64,000 nt of DNA from Utricularia gibba (GCA_002189035.1 NEEC01000010.1:3410001-3474000), one strand, 5' to 3'; shown: positions 47,020 through 62,297, numbered from the stretch's first letter. Numbers and translations: made by a program. The notes: generated by a model not told the origin, from the letters alone.

Positions 47020-48339
47020 TCAGGGACTGGTGAGATTTCTCGAGAGGAGGATTCCTTCAAATGTGATCCCTGGCCCAAAGGCGAGCATCAAACCCCACTC
47101 CTCCTCTCCTTGTTCCAGCATGTATTCCAGCACATAAACAATGGTGTTACTACTAGCATTCCCATAATCAGCCAAAGCTCTTCTACTAGCGCTCAGCTTC
47201 TCCGGCCAAAGCTCCAGTCTTTTTTCCAAACGGTTCAAGATGGCAGGTCCCCCTGGATGCACAGCCCAAAACATATTGTTAAAATCATCCTTCGACAGTT
47301 GCCCAAATCTCATCAACTTCAAGCAGAAATCTTCGATGTTGTCTTCGATAATCTGCGGCAGCTGCTTTTCCAGCCTGAAACTTATCCCTTCTTCCGTGAG
47401 TTTTCCATCTATCACCTTGTCTGTACCGGGCAAGAATTTCTGCATAGCTACGTGGAGTTCAAACAGAGGGGTCTCTGTTTCTTTCCAAGGGTTCGTCCCA
47501 ATGGTCATGGCGCCTGCCCCATCACCAAACAGAGCCACGCCCACCTGTTCAAATTTTCACAGTGTGTTCAGTACTTGACAATTTCATTTCGGAGTTTCGT
47601 GAAACATTACCAAATCGTAAGGCCGATCAGCACTTGGCGGCTTGAATCCTATGATGGTTGTTTCAGAAGTAGCCAACAGCACTCTGCTGCCAGGGTTATT
47701 CTCCGCTATGTCCTTTGCTACCCGGATTCCGGCAACCCCGCCGGAGCAACCAGAGAAATAGAGCATGGTTCTCTGGGTTTGGGGCCGTAGACCGAGAGCT
47801 TGTGCGAGATAGAGATCGCCGCCCGGAAGCCTGGCTTCACTGGAGGAAATGTAAACAAGATGAGTGACGTCTGAAACAGGTCTTCCCCATTTAGCAATGC
47901 AGGATCTTGAAGCTTCAACTGCCATCTCTGTGACTGCAGAATTGCAAATTTCCAGTCGTTGCTGCACCGTGGGATGACCTTCAATTGCTAGCTCTGGATA
48001 CTTTGAAAGTAGTTCCTCTGACATGACGACATATCTAGTCTTCACTGTGGTTGACTTGCCTTGAAACCAGGCAGCAACAAGGATGTATCAATGACCTAGT
48101 AGTTAGTTGAGTGTAAGAAGGGTGGGAGAAGGGGGAGTGAGCTTACATAACTTTGTGAGCTTTTCCTTGAGCTCAGGATCATGGCAATTAGTGTTCTTGA
48201 AATAGCCATCGACGAGAAAATCCTGCATGACGAGCTGCTGAGGAAATGCCTTGCCCAGAGCCAAAATAGCGGCGTTCTTGGAATCCATTTTCGCCATCAC
48301 CCGGAGGCTGTTGCCCTGAAACGAGTTGCTTGTATCCAT
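47020..48339 (-). CDS. LAP5: LAP5/PKSB-type polyketide synthase (hydroxyalkyl alpha-pyrone synthase)
   Basis: Type III polyketide synthase of the pollen-exine branch, condensing hydroxy fatty acyl-CoA with malonyl-CoA to alpha-pyrones for sporopollenin in the tapetum. Exons 48339-48147, 48059-47611 and 47544-47020, 388 residues, normal for the family and with no frame problem. Catalytic triad visible: Cys in YFSGCSGGVAGIRVAKDIAE, His in FWAVHPGGPAILNRLE, Asn in DYGNASSNTIVYVLEYML. LCKSTTVKTRYVV spans the first intron. VGVALFGDGAGAMTIG and IIGFKPPSADRPYDL resemble LAP5 rather than LAP6 (which has GCYGG in the Cys loop). C-terminus GPGITFEGILLSRNL. The neighbour LPP has no evident link to it. 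Confidence 0.92.
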
Positions 48340-49436
48340 CCATCCCTGATATTTATGGAATAAGTTGTTGTTGTTGTTGTTGTTGTGTATTGTGAAGGGA
48401 TGAACGCACCACCACCTAGAAGAAATGATGTGGCGAGCAGGAAGGGGTGGGGCGGGGTTTTAGGTGGGAATTGGGCGTGGTTGTGCGTAGATCATGCGGA
48501 TGTTGCTGCCGCCTTGGTTACTGTTGACTGGTTTTAGTTGGGGGAGGCATGTGCAGAGCGGTGTATTGGAATTGGAATTGGAAGGGGCCTGCCTGCCTGC
48601 CTTCCTGCCTTGATCACATACCATGGGAGCTGCAGTGCAGCGCTGCGCAGCGCAGCAGGCCCCCAGTTCACCAACTCCTCATCCTTTCCGATTGTTATTC
48701 AACTGTTGTAGTTGAGTTGATTGGGCCTGGGCATGCGGAGAGGGAGAGGGAGATGAAGATCCCATGCGTCCGTTCCTTAGCATGTGCCATCCAGCAACTT
48801 GCGCTGCCTCTCAAGTCGTCCCCTGCCTGTCTCCCTCTCTTCAAAATGGAAATGGAAAGGAAGTCAATTACGGTACGGTTTGCTGGGATTGGAATTCCAC
48901 CAGTCAAAGGGAACATTCAAGTGCTTTTAACACCCACCCACCCACACACACACATCTGACTTTTACTTTTCATACGCTACCAGGCCAGCCCAGGCACCTT
49001 TTTAATTTTACACACGACCACAACAAATCCGATACTTCCTCCTCCACTTGCCGTCTTCCGTTTCTACCCTTTCTTTTTCATGAAATTCTTGGAATACCTT
49101 CCTTCGCACTCCTGACTCCACCGTGTGTTGTCGTTTGATGAGCAAGATCTAGATGCGTTTTTTGTTTTTGCAGTTAAATTGGAAAAACAAAACATATAGT
49201 TTATCACTACTATAATTGGAGAGGGCCAGGGGGAGGGTGGTATGGCCCACGATGCTCCTCCTTTCAAGGACCAGCCTTGAGACTGTAGGTCACGGCCTAC
49301 GTGGCCCGCCCCTTGGCTTGGCCCAATTCACAAATAAATACCCCCACCCCCTCCCACATCAATCGCATCCCCGCCGACTTCTCCAAAACCCTTTCTTCCT
49401 TTTTTCGAAACTTCAGCGCTCGCTCGCTCCGGGACA
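48340..49436. other. Divergent promoters of LAP5 and SAUR
   Basis: No gene seen. (GTT)n at 48365-48385 lies directly upstream of the LAP5 leader. CTGCCTGCCTGCCTTCCTGCC at 48591-48611, and a CACCCACCCACCC run near 48931-48945. Confidence 0.5.
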
Positions 49437-49754
49437 ATGGCGATCAAGAGGTGCAATAAGCAGGCTCAAACGGCGGCGTTGAGGAAGATTCTGAAGAGGT
49501 GTTCGAGCCTGGGGAGGAGAAACAGCGTGGACGATGAGGATTGCCTCCCGGCGGATGTTCCCAGAGGGCATTTCGCGGTCTACGTGGGGGACAACAGGAG
49601 CCGCTACATCATTCCGATTTCTTTCCTCTCCCGGCCGGAGTTCCAGGGTCTTCTGCAGCGAGCGGAGGAGGAATTCGGATTCGACCACGAAATGGGGCTC
49701 ACCCTCCCCTGCGAGGAACTCCATTTCCGATCCCTCACTTCGATGCTCCGATGA
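49437..49754 (+). CDS. SAUR (small auxin-up RNA) family protein
   Basis: Single-exon gene of 105 residues. The SAUR core is complete: [40 protein letters not shown] and [20 protein letters not shown]. Family members promote cell expansion by inhibiting PP2C.D phosphatases. The short basic N-terminus ([20 protein letters not shown]) is typical of the SAUR36/72-like group rather than the hypocotyl SAUR19 cluster. The start follows CGGGACA immediately and no upstream in-frame ATG exists in the leader. Lack of introns is normal here. The gene is isolated, not in a SAUR cluster. Confidence 0.93.
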   Translation: MAIKRCNKQAQTAALRKILKRCSSLGRRNSVDDEDCLPADVPRGHFAVYVGDNRSRYIIPISFLSRPEFQGLLQRAEEEFGFDHEMGLTLPCEELHFRSLTSMLR

Positions 49755-51412
49755 GATAGGCGTATTAGTTAGGGTTTTTTCGTTTTCATTTGGGGTGGGT
49801 TTGTAATTCTGTGTGAGGGGGAAGAGGGAGGTGCGGCTGCACCCATCCATCCCTCAGAGAATCGATCGATCGATCGATCGGATTTTGCCGTCCATCTTGT
49901 AGTTTTTCCCCAATCCACGCCTCTGCTAGGGTGGGTGATTATTATGATTAACAATAATGGGCGCTTGCCCCGACTCAAGAAACAGCAACTTTGAAGCCCG
50001 CCCCAAACCGGGAATTGATTTTAGTTTCAAAGTGTTTTGAGGATGGATGGACCAAAATACGACGACGAATACATGCAATTTTGCAGTTGATGAGCAATCA
50101 CTGCAGTTTCATGTATCCAGATGAGAAGAAAAAAAGTAGCAAGGTTCCGGTTGTTGGGCTGCAGGGGACCAAAGCGGTGGTAGTGCCTCCGCCTCCGCTG
50201 AAAAGCCCTCTCTCTCTCTGTTTGTCCAAGTGGGCGGCGTGTAGCTCTAGGTAGGAGGAGCCTCCCTCTCGGGTCCTCTCCCTGTGGTCTGATGATATTC
50301 CCTGATACCACCTCCTGATTTTACATGCATAGCCGGTTTGACTGGCTCAACAACATCCGGATGCCCCGCCCAAGGGGGAAACGGCCGGAGAGGACAGGAG
50401 CGTGTTTCAATTCTCAGCCGACCAAGTCATTATCACGTACAACCGGGATAGGTGCCGTGAACCGGTACGGTGTACGAAGCCGACATCAGCCATCAGCCAT
50501 CAGCCACGCCACGCAAGCCTGACGGGTCTCGGTTCGGTTACGTGCAGTAACTGTTGAACGGATTCTCATTCATTCTTTACTCAATAGGCTGGGCATGGGC
50601 ATGGGCATGGGCATGGGATGGATGGGATTGGCAGGGCAGCTGGTCTGGTCTGGTCTGGTCTGGTAGTGAATGCCAAGGCGCTACGGCTACGGCTGCGTTG
50701 GTGTCAGACCAGACCAAATCAAATCTAGCTAGCCTAGGCCCGGAATTGAATTGAGATGAGATCCATGAATGAATTCGTTCGGGTTAGCCCTCTCACAACC
50801 ATCCAGATCGCCTCGAGGCAAGGAACGACACTGTGGTGTAGATCTAGCTGAGATTCAGGAGAACATGGTCGGTCGGTCATACGCTGAAATCTCCGCTCCG
50901 CAACAACACCACTCCACTCAACCCATGGATATACAATACAAGAATCAAGGTGCAGACTGCAGGGGGAATGGAAATTTGACTACATGGTAATCTTTGCCCA
51001 TGGATTGGATGTCAAAAAGGGCGATCACGTCCCATCCCCTATTATACCAAAATGATCTCACAGCGAGCGACCAGCGCAGGAGAGCCCCTCTTTCCGGTGC
51101 AACGGCCTGTCCTGTCCTGGTGGGACATGATCAGATAGATGATCAAGACACTCGCATCCCTGACCTTCTATCCCCATTGCCCTACCCTACCTTAACCAAT
51201 TCTTGCACTTATCCACTCATAACACTGGCAATTTTTCAATCCTTCAGTAAAAGATGACTTGAATCTCAATACAGGGCCGACATAAACACTTACGGCCATG
51301 AATTCACCCAACACTGAAAAATGATGAGCCATGGATACAACCTTTTTGAAGCTTGCACAAACATCCCTCTACTCCGCATTACATCTGCTCAAGAAACCTC
51401 CATCACTTGGTG
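49755..51412. other. Intergenic with several short tandem repeats
   Basis: No gene seen in 1.6 kb. Simple repeats: GATC tetranucleotides at 49862-49880, ATCAGCC units at 50485-50503, GGGCAT hexamers at 50589-50617 and TCTGG pentamers at 50642-50664. Open frames here are short and arise from these repeats. Confidence 0.6.
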
Positions 51413-53459
51413 CTACTGCCCCTTGGTCGCCTTGTTCGACTGATTGGCTTGTGGTTGCTGTTGCAGCTGATGGACGTGGGCTTGCACACCCTGCTGCTGC
51501 TCTAGATGGAGTTGAGACATCTGAGGGCTGATTGAAAGTTGCTGAAACTTTGAGGCATCTCCGTTCGATTCAGCAGAGGAGAGTTTCAACCGTTGCACCT
51601 CCGCTGTCAAAGCTTCGTTCAGCGCTAACACATCCAAGTTGAAAACATTGTAAGTTTTGATAAAATCATGTAACAGAAAGTCAAGTTATATAGGTCTGAG
51701 CCATATTCCACATGCTTGCAAAAGTCTAAGAACAAATAGTCGCAAATAATGACTACAATTCTCATACAAACTTGTACCATCACGGAGCTGTGCCTGCTGC
51801 TCCATGGCTTGCAACCGGAACTTCAGCTCATTGTTCTGTGTAGTAAGTCCCGCAGAGTCACGCTAAAAAATACCATACAACGACCTTTAGTGATCAAAAG
51901 ATATCACTGCAAAAACTGGTACGGCAAGCCGATCAATTCTGAGGGGTTCACCTGAAGCAGAGTAAGCTGCGCAGACAGTGTGGTTGCTTCTGTCTGTAAA
52001 GTCTGGACTTTGTGTTCCAATTCTGCAATATACCGCATTTTTCTCTCCTTTGACCTGGCAGCTGATTGCCGGTTTGCTAATATCCTAAAGATGAAAAGGC
52101 AAAGGAAACCAAGTTAAAAGCGTATTCGCAGACAATCACACGCACAGGAAGCCAGCTAAGGATGTAGCACCTCTTCACCCGCTTCGGGTCACTGCTTGCA
52201 ATCTCCGCTAGTTTTTCATTGGCCATGATCCTTTTAATTTCAGCACCAGAAAACTCCCCGTTCCCGAAATCCAAGCTAACTGCATTATCATCAGAATCAA
52301 GTGAATCTGCACGCGAGAGTTTTGCAGGTTGCATCCCTGGGGAAGGAGGCATTTTGGGTGACTCATCACTAAAATTTAGTTTCCCCATAAAGCTGTCCAT
52401 GGAGATACTTCTATGATGTCGAGTAGTTAGAGGAGTAGCATCTCCCACAGCGTTCCTCTTAGTTCCTTCTCTCTTCCTGGAGAATGTAGGCATGCCATAT
52501 CCTTGCTTGCTGCTCCCACATTCATTGACACTACCACTAGTTGCTTCGTTATCACTGCTGTTGTTTGTCTTCGTACCACTGGCTCTACTATCCAAATCCT
52601 CTCGATAATCATTTCCCAGCTTGTCATCCGTCCCAGAAGAGTTGAAGGCATCAATGCTGTCCAAGTTCATGTAAGCAGAGAACAGATCATCAACCACTTC
52701 CCCTTCAGTTTTCCTCTCCCCCATGCCATCAGCGATGTTATCTCCTCCTCTCTCCAACATCGATTCCATTCTGGACAAACGAACAGACGGGGATTCTGAA
52801 CCATCTTTTCCAATCATCGGCTTGTACAATACACCAGGATTCCTCATTGGAACGATAGGTGGTGGAGACTGCACAGCGGCCGAGAATCCAAAAGGAATAT
52901 CACTGTTTGATCTTCTATGAGCCTTACGAGGAGGAAGGCTTTCACCATGTCTGGATGAACTACATCTAGTGAAAGGTGAGGGAGGCAAACTTGAGTTTGC
53001 CATACCATCCGTCCCCTCCATGGAGACATCACCGGAGACCACATCCAGCAAATTAGAAGGGGAGTCTCGATACTGGGAAGGGATGAGCGGAGGCAGTGCA
53101 TCAACCCCAAAAAAGCCAGTTTGCGACACAGGCCTCGTCGGTGATGGGCTTGGAATGGTACTGAAACTCTGCAATCCAACTTGCTGATCGAGATATCGGT
53201 TGGCTGAAATCGACGAGTAAGGTGAGAGTGGAGGTATTTGAGGGTGTGAGGGAGAAAATCCAGGCTTTTTGCCACAATCTTCCATCCCTAAATAAGGGAG
53301 GCTGTGCCGCGCCTGACCGCGCAACTGTGCTATTTGTAGCTGAGGTACACTGCCTTGATCAACTGCAAATAATTCCTGGTTCTGAGCAGCGAAGGAAGAC
53401 GATGATGCCCCAAATGAAGATTGGAGCCTTTGCCCTGTACTTCCATTAACACCTGCCAT
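51413..53459 (-). CDS. Group I bZIP transcription factor (bZIP29/30-like)
   Basis: A nuclear bZIP of group I (VIP1/bZIP29 relatives). Exons 53459-52171, 52084-51952, about 51841-51777 and about 51630-51413. ATG 53459 ([16 protein letters not shown]) is preferred over an in-frame Met at 53513 because the upstream residues look like translated leader. The first exon has Ser/Pro-rich 14-3-3-type sites ([37 protein letters not shown]), typical of the group and linked to osmotic and mechanical regulation of nuclear entry. The basic region reads [40 protein letters not shown] and [17 protein letters not shown], with the group I Lys in place of Arg. The leucine zipper follows through LTLLQ and [12 protein letters not shown]. 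Gln-rich C-terminus. No frame problem. Confidence 0.92.
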
Positions 53460-54261
53460 TCTCTCCACTCCAGACTCTTCACTTGTCGACGAGAGAAAAA
53501 GAAAAACCTGCACGTCCCATCAATTCACCAAAAAATCAACAACAAGACTAAATCGCAGCCCAATTCCTAAAAAAGCACCATCAACTATCTAGGCCACGAA
53601 GTCAACAAAATATTCAACACAAACCCAAAACTCGAAAAAAACTAAAACAAAAAAGAGAGGGAGAGTTAGATTCCGGGCAGCGAAAAGAAAGCGGGATACC
53701 AGAGCAGGGAGGAAAATGATCAAGAACTGGGATGGGCGTATCGGAAGCGGAAGTGCGAGTGCCTACTTATCTGGTGGGTATTCATTCCTATGGCTCTGTA
53801 CCCTGCGGGAGCAGAGAGGAGTGAGAAAGAGAGAGAGAGAGCGAGCGATGGGTACACATGTACGCGGATTTCGCGGTGCGATTTGCCTTTATTCTCCAAA
53901 ACGCGTTGATTTTTGGATGAACTGGATAGGAGGAGTGCCTGGACGTTCATTTGGAGTGCATCTGCATTTGGGATTCATTTCATTTTCATTCCGCCGTTCC
54001 CACGCAGTCTCCCTAACGAAATCTTGCTTTCGCCATCCCCCTTTTTTTTCCTTTATTTTTTTTTTATTGCATGCGTAAATAATCCACGAATTCTGGAACA
54101 ACAGAAGGGAATTATGATTAACATTAAGCTTGGCCCTTTCGTCTTTTCTTCACATAAGTGGATGCGGCTGCGGATCAAACCCTAATTTGCTTCTCTTAGC
54201 GTGGAACACACGCAGATTTCTCACAAAAACCTATCCTATCGGTTGGGAGGTGCTGCCTACA
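53460..54261. other. Divergent region between bZIP and eIF4B
   Basis: Leader and promoter of both genes. A GAGAGAGAGAGCGAGCGA run lies at about 53828-53845, and poly-T tracts sit near 54043-54066. No independent gene. Confidence 0.5.
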
Positions 54262-55751
54262 ATGGCGGCAACGGTGAGCGCCTGGGGAAAGCCCGGAGGA
54301 TGGGCTCTGGACGCAGAGGAGAACGATGAAGACCACACCCGCCTTGCCAAGGAAGATTCCTCTGCGGCTAACCACGAATCCGCTGACACCGAAGCGCCTG
54401 ATTTTCCATCTCTGTCGGCTGCCGTCACCATCAAAGCAAAGAAGAAGAAGGGGCAGACGTTGTCACTCCAGCAGTTCTCCAACTATGGCCTGGGTAAGCC
54501 TGCGGCGCTTGAATCCAAGGGATTGACTCCCGATGAGCTTAAGATGCTTCCGACCGGTCCTCGTCAGCGATCAGCGGAGGAACTCGATCGGAATAAGCTG
54601 GGTGGCGGATTCCGATCTTTCGGAGGCGCTCCCAGGGACGACCAGTCCCGCAGAAGCTTCAACAGGGAAACGAATCGCGAGTTTGCGCCATCCAGAGCTG
54701 ATGAAGCTGATGATTGGGGAGCGAAAAAGAAATTTACTTCCGGCGGTGGATTTGACCGGAACGAGAGAGGAGAAAGGGGAAGTTTCTTCTCGGACTCTCA
54801 GTCGAGAGCTGATGATGTCGATAATTGGGCTTCTCAAAAGAATTTTTTGCCATCGGATTCGAGGAAGAGTGAACGGAAGCCGGGATTTGGATTTGATTCA
54901 GGCAGCGGTGGCGCGGATTCTAGTAGCTGGGTGAAGCGGAAGGAGGAGGAGGGGCGGAAGGTTGGCGGAGCTTTTGAAAGCTTGAGGGACAGGAGGGGGG
55001 CTTCGAGCCGAGCAGAGTCGATTCCGAGAGCTGGGGAAGGAAGAAGGAAGACGTTAGTTTTTCAACTAGGCCAAAACTGAACTTGCAGCCTAGAACTCTC
55101 CCTGTGGATGAAGACCAAAATGTGGAGACTGTTAATGCTACCAAACCAAAAATTAGCAGCCCATTTGGGGAAGCTCGTCCGAGAGAGGAAGTTTTGAAGG
55201 AGAAAGGCCAAGATTGGAAGGACATTGATAAAAAGCTCGAGTCTTTGAAAACCAAAGAGGTTGTTCATTCAGGGGCGAACAATGGATCAAATGCAAAAAT
55301 AGGATTTTCGGGTGGCAACCGTGAAGATAGGCTTCAAGAAGGCAAGGCTGATAGGCCTTGGAGGAAGTTGGGGTCAGATGGTTCTCGTCCTATTAGGTCA
55401 GTGTCTTAACTGGGGAAACCATCGAATACTATTTATCGGAGGCCGGAGCCTTGTGTTGGTTTTATGGTTTCTTTGTCATTCCACTGTTAGTTGTTACATT
55501 CTGTTTTCTGTTTGCATTTTACCATGTGTGTAGAGGTTGCATTTAGCTTACTAGACTTGTATTGTGTGTAACTGTATATACAGAATGATTGCGTCTATTC
55601 GGATCCAAGATTGCTTCTTTTTTAAATTAGCAGATCTTTAATTCATGGTTTTTTCATTGAATGTTACAGCGATGATGAAATAAAGAACGGGATTCCTGAG
55701 AACAATGAAGCAGGAGAGGAGGGGGACTTGGAAGGAGGCCCTCGGATGTGA
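54262..55751 (+). CDS. EIF4B: Eukaryotic initiation factor 4B (plant eIF4B)
   Basis: Plant eIF4B, an RNA-binding scaffold that stimulates eIF4A helicase and binds PABP and eIF3. Exons 54262-55396 and 55670-55751. N-terminus MAATVSAWGKPGGWALDAEE, then EAPDFPSLSAAVTIKAKKKK, LSLQQFSNYG, LTPDELKMLPTGPRQRSAEE, GGGFRSFG, and repeated acidic-aromatic units of the form SRADEADDWGAKKKF and SRADDVDNWASQKNF, characteristic of the family. The third unit is broken by one missing base near 55017: GAGTCGATTCC should continue as a DSESWGRKK unit, after which SFSTRPKLNLQPRTLPV, KGQDWKDIDKKLESL and RPWRKLGSDGSRPI follow in frame. End EEGDLEGGPRM. Without the missing base the protein would stop at 55080. Confidence 0.9.
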
Positions 55752-56471
55752 TGAGGGCTAAGGCAAATTTTGACCGCTAAATAATATTTTAATTTTCTTC
55801 AAGAGGTGAGTTGCGCTGGCCAGAAGACCGTAGAACCAGCGATTTCCAGTGATGGTTACTTATGCAGTGTTAATACCTGTGGTCGTGGCCTGCTTTCATT
55901 TCCATGTCTCATGGTATCATGACTTGGGATAAATCTGGTGAACAAGAATCCAAATTTCACAATCCTAGCTTCCAACATGATACACACACCATTACATTTG
56001 CGGAAGCTGGAAAAAGTTGCCATCATCGAGTCAGGAGAGATAACTGAAAGCAAGTGAGAAGACTGCACCCGCACCCGAATCCAACAAGCCATTTCTGTTT
56101 TTACCTTGTTCTGTATGGCTAGCGCGTTAGCCGGTTACTGATTCTTTTCTTCGGCATGGCAATGGTTTGCTGCACTTCACTATAAGCTGTCCTTTTTGAT
56201 GCACGGATTTGCGTTGTAGATTGATGAAGGTTTACCGCAGGCTCCAGATAGAAAGGAGGCTAGAAACAAACCACCAACGGCCTATCTGGTTTTTTCCCCC
56301 CTCATTTAACCGCTGGGCTTGATGGATGGACTTCTTTATTATATCTGTACTGTGGCCCATTACCCAACATGTCTCAACGTTTCCGATCGGAGAAGAGAGG
56401 GAAAGCAGGGCACGAATTCTTGAGACTTGGGGATCGCAGTTGAGCGCCACAGTATTTTGTTTTTCGGAGAA
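55752..56471. other. Intergenic between eIF4B and PAD1
   Basis: 3' UTR of eIF4B and the promoter of PAD1. Nothing else recognised. Confidence 0.5.
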
Positions 56472-57765
56472 ATGGCTAGATATGACAGAGCAATCACTGT
56501 ATTCTCGCCGGACGGTCACCTATTTCAGGTAGAGTATGCCCTTGAAGCCGTGCGCAAAGGGAACGCAGCGGTCGGAGTCCGAGGCACGGATGTCATCGTG
56601 CTTGCCGTTGAGAAAAAGTCAACTCCCAAGCTTCAAGATTCAAGGTTCGTTCCTTCTTCTTGTCTCTCCAAACGATCTTCTGATCATTGCTGATGATTTT
56701 TCCTCTGTTATTATACGGTGATGAGATTGCTGAGCCAATTCGATGCGATATAAATGTCGGTTCTGGTGCTGGATGAATTATTTTGCTCTTGCTGAAGAGC
56801 AAGATGCCGAAAAAAGCAGTTTTTTTTCCTTTTACCACTAATGACAAACTTGTGTGCTTGTACTCTGGCCTGCCTGAGAGTGTAGCTTTTCCCTCTATTT
56901 CGTTCTCTGATTGCGGTTGCCCTTGATGTAGCTTTTGCACGACCTACTATGTTTTACACGATTACTGCACCCCAAATCTGTTTCTCATGTTTTATCTTCC
57001 AGATCCGTGAAGAAGATCGTGAATCTAGACGATCATATTGCATTGGCATGTGCTGGTCTGAAAGCAGACGCCCGAGTTTTGATAAACAGGGCCCGGATAG
57101 AATGCCAGAGTTACAAGCTCACTGTTGAAGATCCAGTGACAGTTGAATACATTACACGCTACATTGCTGGGCTTCAGCAGAAATACACACAAAGTGGAGG
57201 TGTAAGGCCTTTCGGCCTATCAACCTTGATTATTGGGTTTGATCCACACACCGGCACTCCGTCACTTTACCAGACTGATCCCTCTGGCACATTTTCCGCT
57301 TGGAAAGCAAATGCTACCGGGAGAAACTCAAACTCCATTCGTGAATTCTTGGAGAAAAATTACAAGGAAACATCTGGTCACGAAACTGTGAAGTTAGCCA
57401 TTCGTGCTTTGATGGAGGTAAGTTGTCGATGATGTTCCTTTACATTTTAACCAAACTCCTTCATTGCGGTTTGTCCAGGAAAAATGTAGGCAAGATAGAG
57501 GGTGATTCATCTTGAGAAGCGGAATTGAAATGATTTGTTCTTGTATATTGCGCTTTCGCTCTACCGGGACCAAGTCTCACTTCCATGTAAAAATATGCAG
57601 GTTGTGGAGAGTGGTGGAAAGAATATCGAAGTCGCTGTGATGACTAAGCAGGATGGACTGCGGCAGCTCGAAGAGGCTGAAATAGATGCTATTGCTGGTG
57701 AGATAGAAGCCGAAAAGGCTGCTGCAGAAGCAGCGAAGAAGGGCCGGGCAGCAACTGAGGCCTAG
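56472..57765 (+). CDS. PAD1: 20S proteasome subunit alpha-4 (alpha type-7, PAD)
   Basis: Structural alpha-ring subunit of the 20S proteasome. Exons 56472-56644, 57003-57417 and 57601-57765, 250 residues, the usual length. [20 protein letters not shown] then [18 protein letters not shown] is the alpha-subunit N-terminal gate signature. It continues [60 protein letters not shown] and an Ala/Glu/Lys-rich C-terminus [20 protein letters not shown] typical of alpha-4. ATG 56472 is the family start. No frame problem. Confidence 0.95.
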
Positions 57766-60292
<2,527 letters not shown>

Positions 60293-60797
60293 CATGCTTC
60301 TGCTCCAGCTTCAGCTTCAGAATCATAATCAGAATCAGGGACGAGATAAGATTTGTTGTTGTTGTGTTACCGCTGTATGCCTATGATGTCGCCAAGTGCC
60401 AGTCCTGTAATGCTGTTACCTGAACGCCCTGCTAGTATTTGTTTTTCTTCACTTTATTGTAAAATATTCTAAAAAAGGAAAACAAAAAGAAGTAGATTTC
60501 CATTAAAAAAGGCTAATTTCTCTCCGAGTCTCCGTCACCCATTTAATAACTAATCTAAATTAATACGAAAATAATAAAACCCTCACAATTCAGTGGGTCA
60601 GGGCGGCATTGAGAGAAGGTGAATTAGGGTTTGTTGCCGAGGTCCTTCGATCGAATCTCTAGCAGTGGTACTTACGGAAGGTAATCGCGTTTCTTCTTGG
60701 AGCTTGATGTAGCTGACATGATTCGTGCAAGTAAAGTTTACTGCTTGCGTGTATTTATGCGGCGTTCATGATTATAAGGTATTTTTCCCGAAGAAGT
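60293..60797. other. Intergenic and SYF2 5' region
   Basis: ROP 3' UTR and the SYF2 leader. GTAATTAGGGTTT-like telo-box sequence (GAATTAGGGTTTG) at about 60621-60633 sits in the SYF2 promoter or leader, common for housekeeping genes. No other gene. Confidence 0.45.
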
Positions 60798-62297
60798 ATG
60801 GGGGAAGGTGGTGTCGTTCACCCGGATTGCAGAAACGCTTCAAATCCATTCCACGAATGCAGTGAATATTGCTTCAACATTATCGCCGAAGCAAAGAGAC
60901 AGGGGGATAATTCTGATGCGGGTGGGTCTCGGTGTGTGTATTTGGTCTTACTTCATTGTTAAACTTTTTTTTCTATATTTTCATAAGCGTTTGTCACAGG
61001 ATTCATTCTTTCCGGTGTTCCATTGGCTTTTTGATTTATTCACGACTGCGTGAGCGGTTTAAAATATTGATATTTACATGAATTTGTTGCAGGGAGGGCA
61101 TTCTTAGTACTTGTAATACCTTCGTTTTTATTAATTGGCCCCAGGTTTACAAGCCTCTGGTACCAATGATACACCAGATACAATTGCTGCGTCCAATGTT
61201 CAAGAAGGCTCCGATGTTGAACATGATGATGGAGAGCATCAGTCTCATAAGGATGTGGGTATCAATGGCGAAGATGGAGGAGTTGAAGATTCCACTCTTC
61301 TTACAGGGAGGCGGAAGAAGCTCTTTGAGCTGCGGATGAAGATGGTGAGATTAGGGACATCTTTTGTTTGACATGGTTATTGATCTCTCAAGCATGAACA
61401 AGAGGTCCACAGTGTATCCCTAGTGCGTCACATTTACTTTCCTCTTTGCATTTCCTGGGTCTTTTTAATCTCTGGCTTGCCATACACAGAACGAAGCAAG
61501 AAAAGCAAATCAAGCTGCTTTGGTTGCTGAGAAGAAAAAGATGGAGGCGCCAGCAGAATCTAGAGGGATTTCCAAGCAAAAATGGCTCGAGGAGAGGAAA
61601 AAGAAGATCGGGAAACTATTAGATGCTAATGGATTAGATATGAGCAAGGCCTATATGCTGGACACGCAGGAAATGGCCGAATCCAAATACAAGAAGTGGG
61701 AAAAGGAGCCTGCTCCTTCTGGATGGGACGGTATGCCCAGCTTTGTATTTCTTTTTGAGGAGGCCTCTCCGTTGTGTTGATTTTCCGATATCTTTTTTAC
61801 ATTGTGACGACATGTTGGTAATCTGATCGTTTTTTCGGTGTAGTTTTTAACCAAAAAACCTTATATGAAGCATACAAGAAAAGGACAAAAAATATCGAAG
61901 TAGATCTTGATGAGTACAACAGGCAGAAGCAAGCAGACCCAGAATTCTACAGACAGGCTTCAAGTCTTCAATATGGCAAGGTGAGAGACACTCGAATATG
62001 TGATTCCCCCTTCCCATTCATTTTGATTATCTGACAAGCGCGATCCCCGAATTCTGATATTATGAGCAGGCACCGAGCGTCTCACAAGAGAAGATCGATA
62101 AAATGGTGAAGGAACTGAAGGACAGAGAAGAGAAATCAAGGTCCTTTAGCAGAAGGAGAAAGTTCCGGGAGGAAAAGGATATTGACTCGATCAACGACCG
62201 TAACGAGCACTTCAACAAGAAAATCGAACGAGCATTTGGCAAGTATACACTCGAAATCAAGAACAATCTCGAGAGAGGAACTGCTCTGCCAGATTGA
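60798..62297 (+). CDS. SYF2: Pre-mRNA-splicing factor SYF2
   Basis: Component of the NineTeen/Prp19-associated spliceosome complex. Exons 60798-60921, 61145-61344, 61490-61730, 61844-61980 and 62070-62297. The N-terminal part is plant-variable (MGEGGVVHPDCRNASNPFHE) and acidic. The SYF2 core follows: KKLFELRMKMNEARKANQAA, RGISKQKWLEERKKKIGKLL, LDTQEMAESKYKKWEKEPAP, FNQKTLYEAYKKRTKNIEVD, KQADPEFYRQASSLQYGKAP, SRRRKFREEKDIDSINDRNE and HFNKKIERAFGKYTLEIKNN (then LERGTALPD). All junctions are GT-AG with matching phases. No frame problem. Confidence 0.94.

Noticed and set aside
49413-49850. 145-codon frame antisense to the SAUR gene
   Set aside because: Shadow of the SAUR coding strand, which has the full conserved domain.
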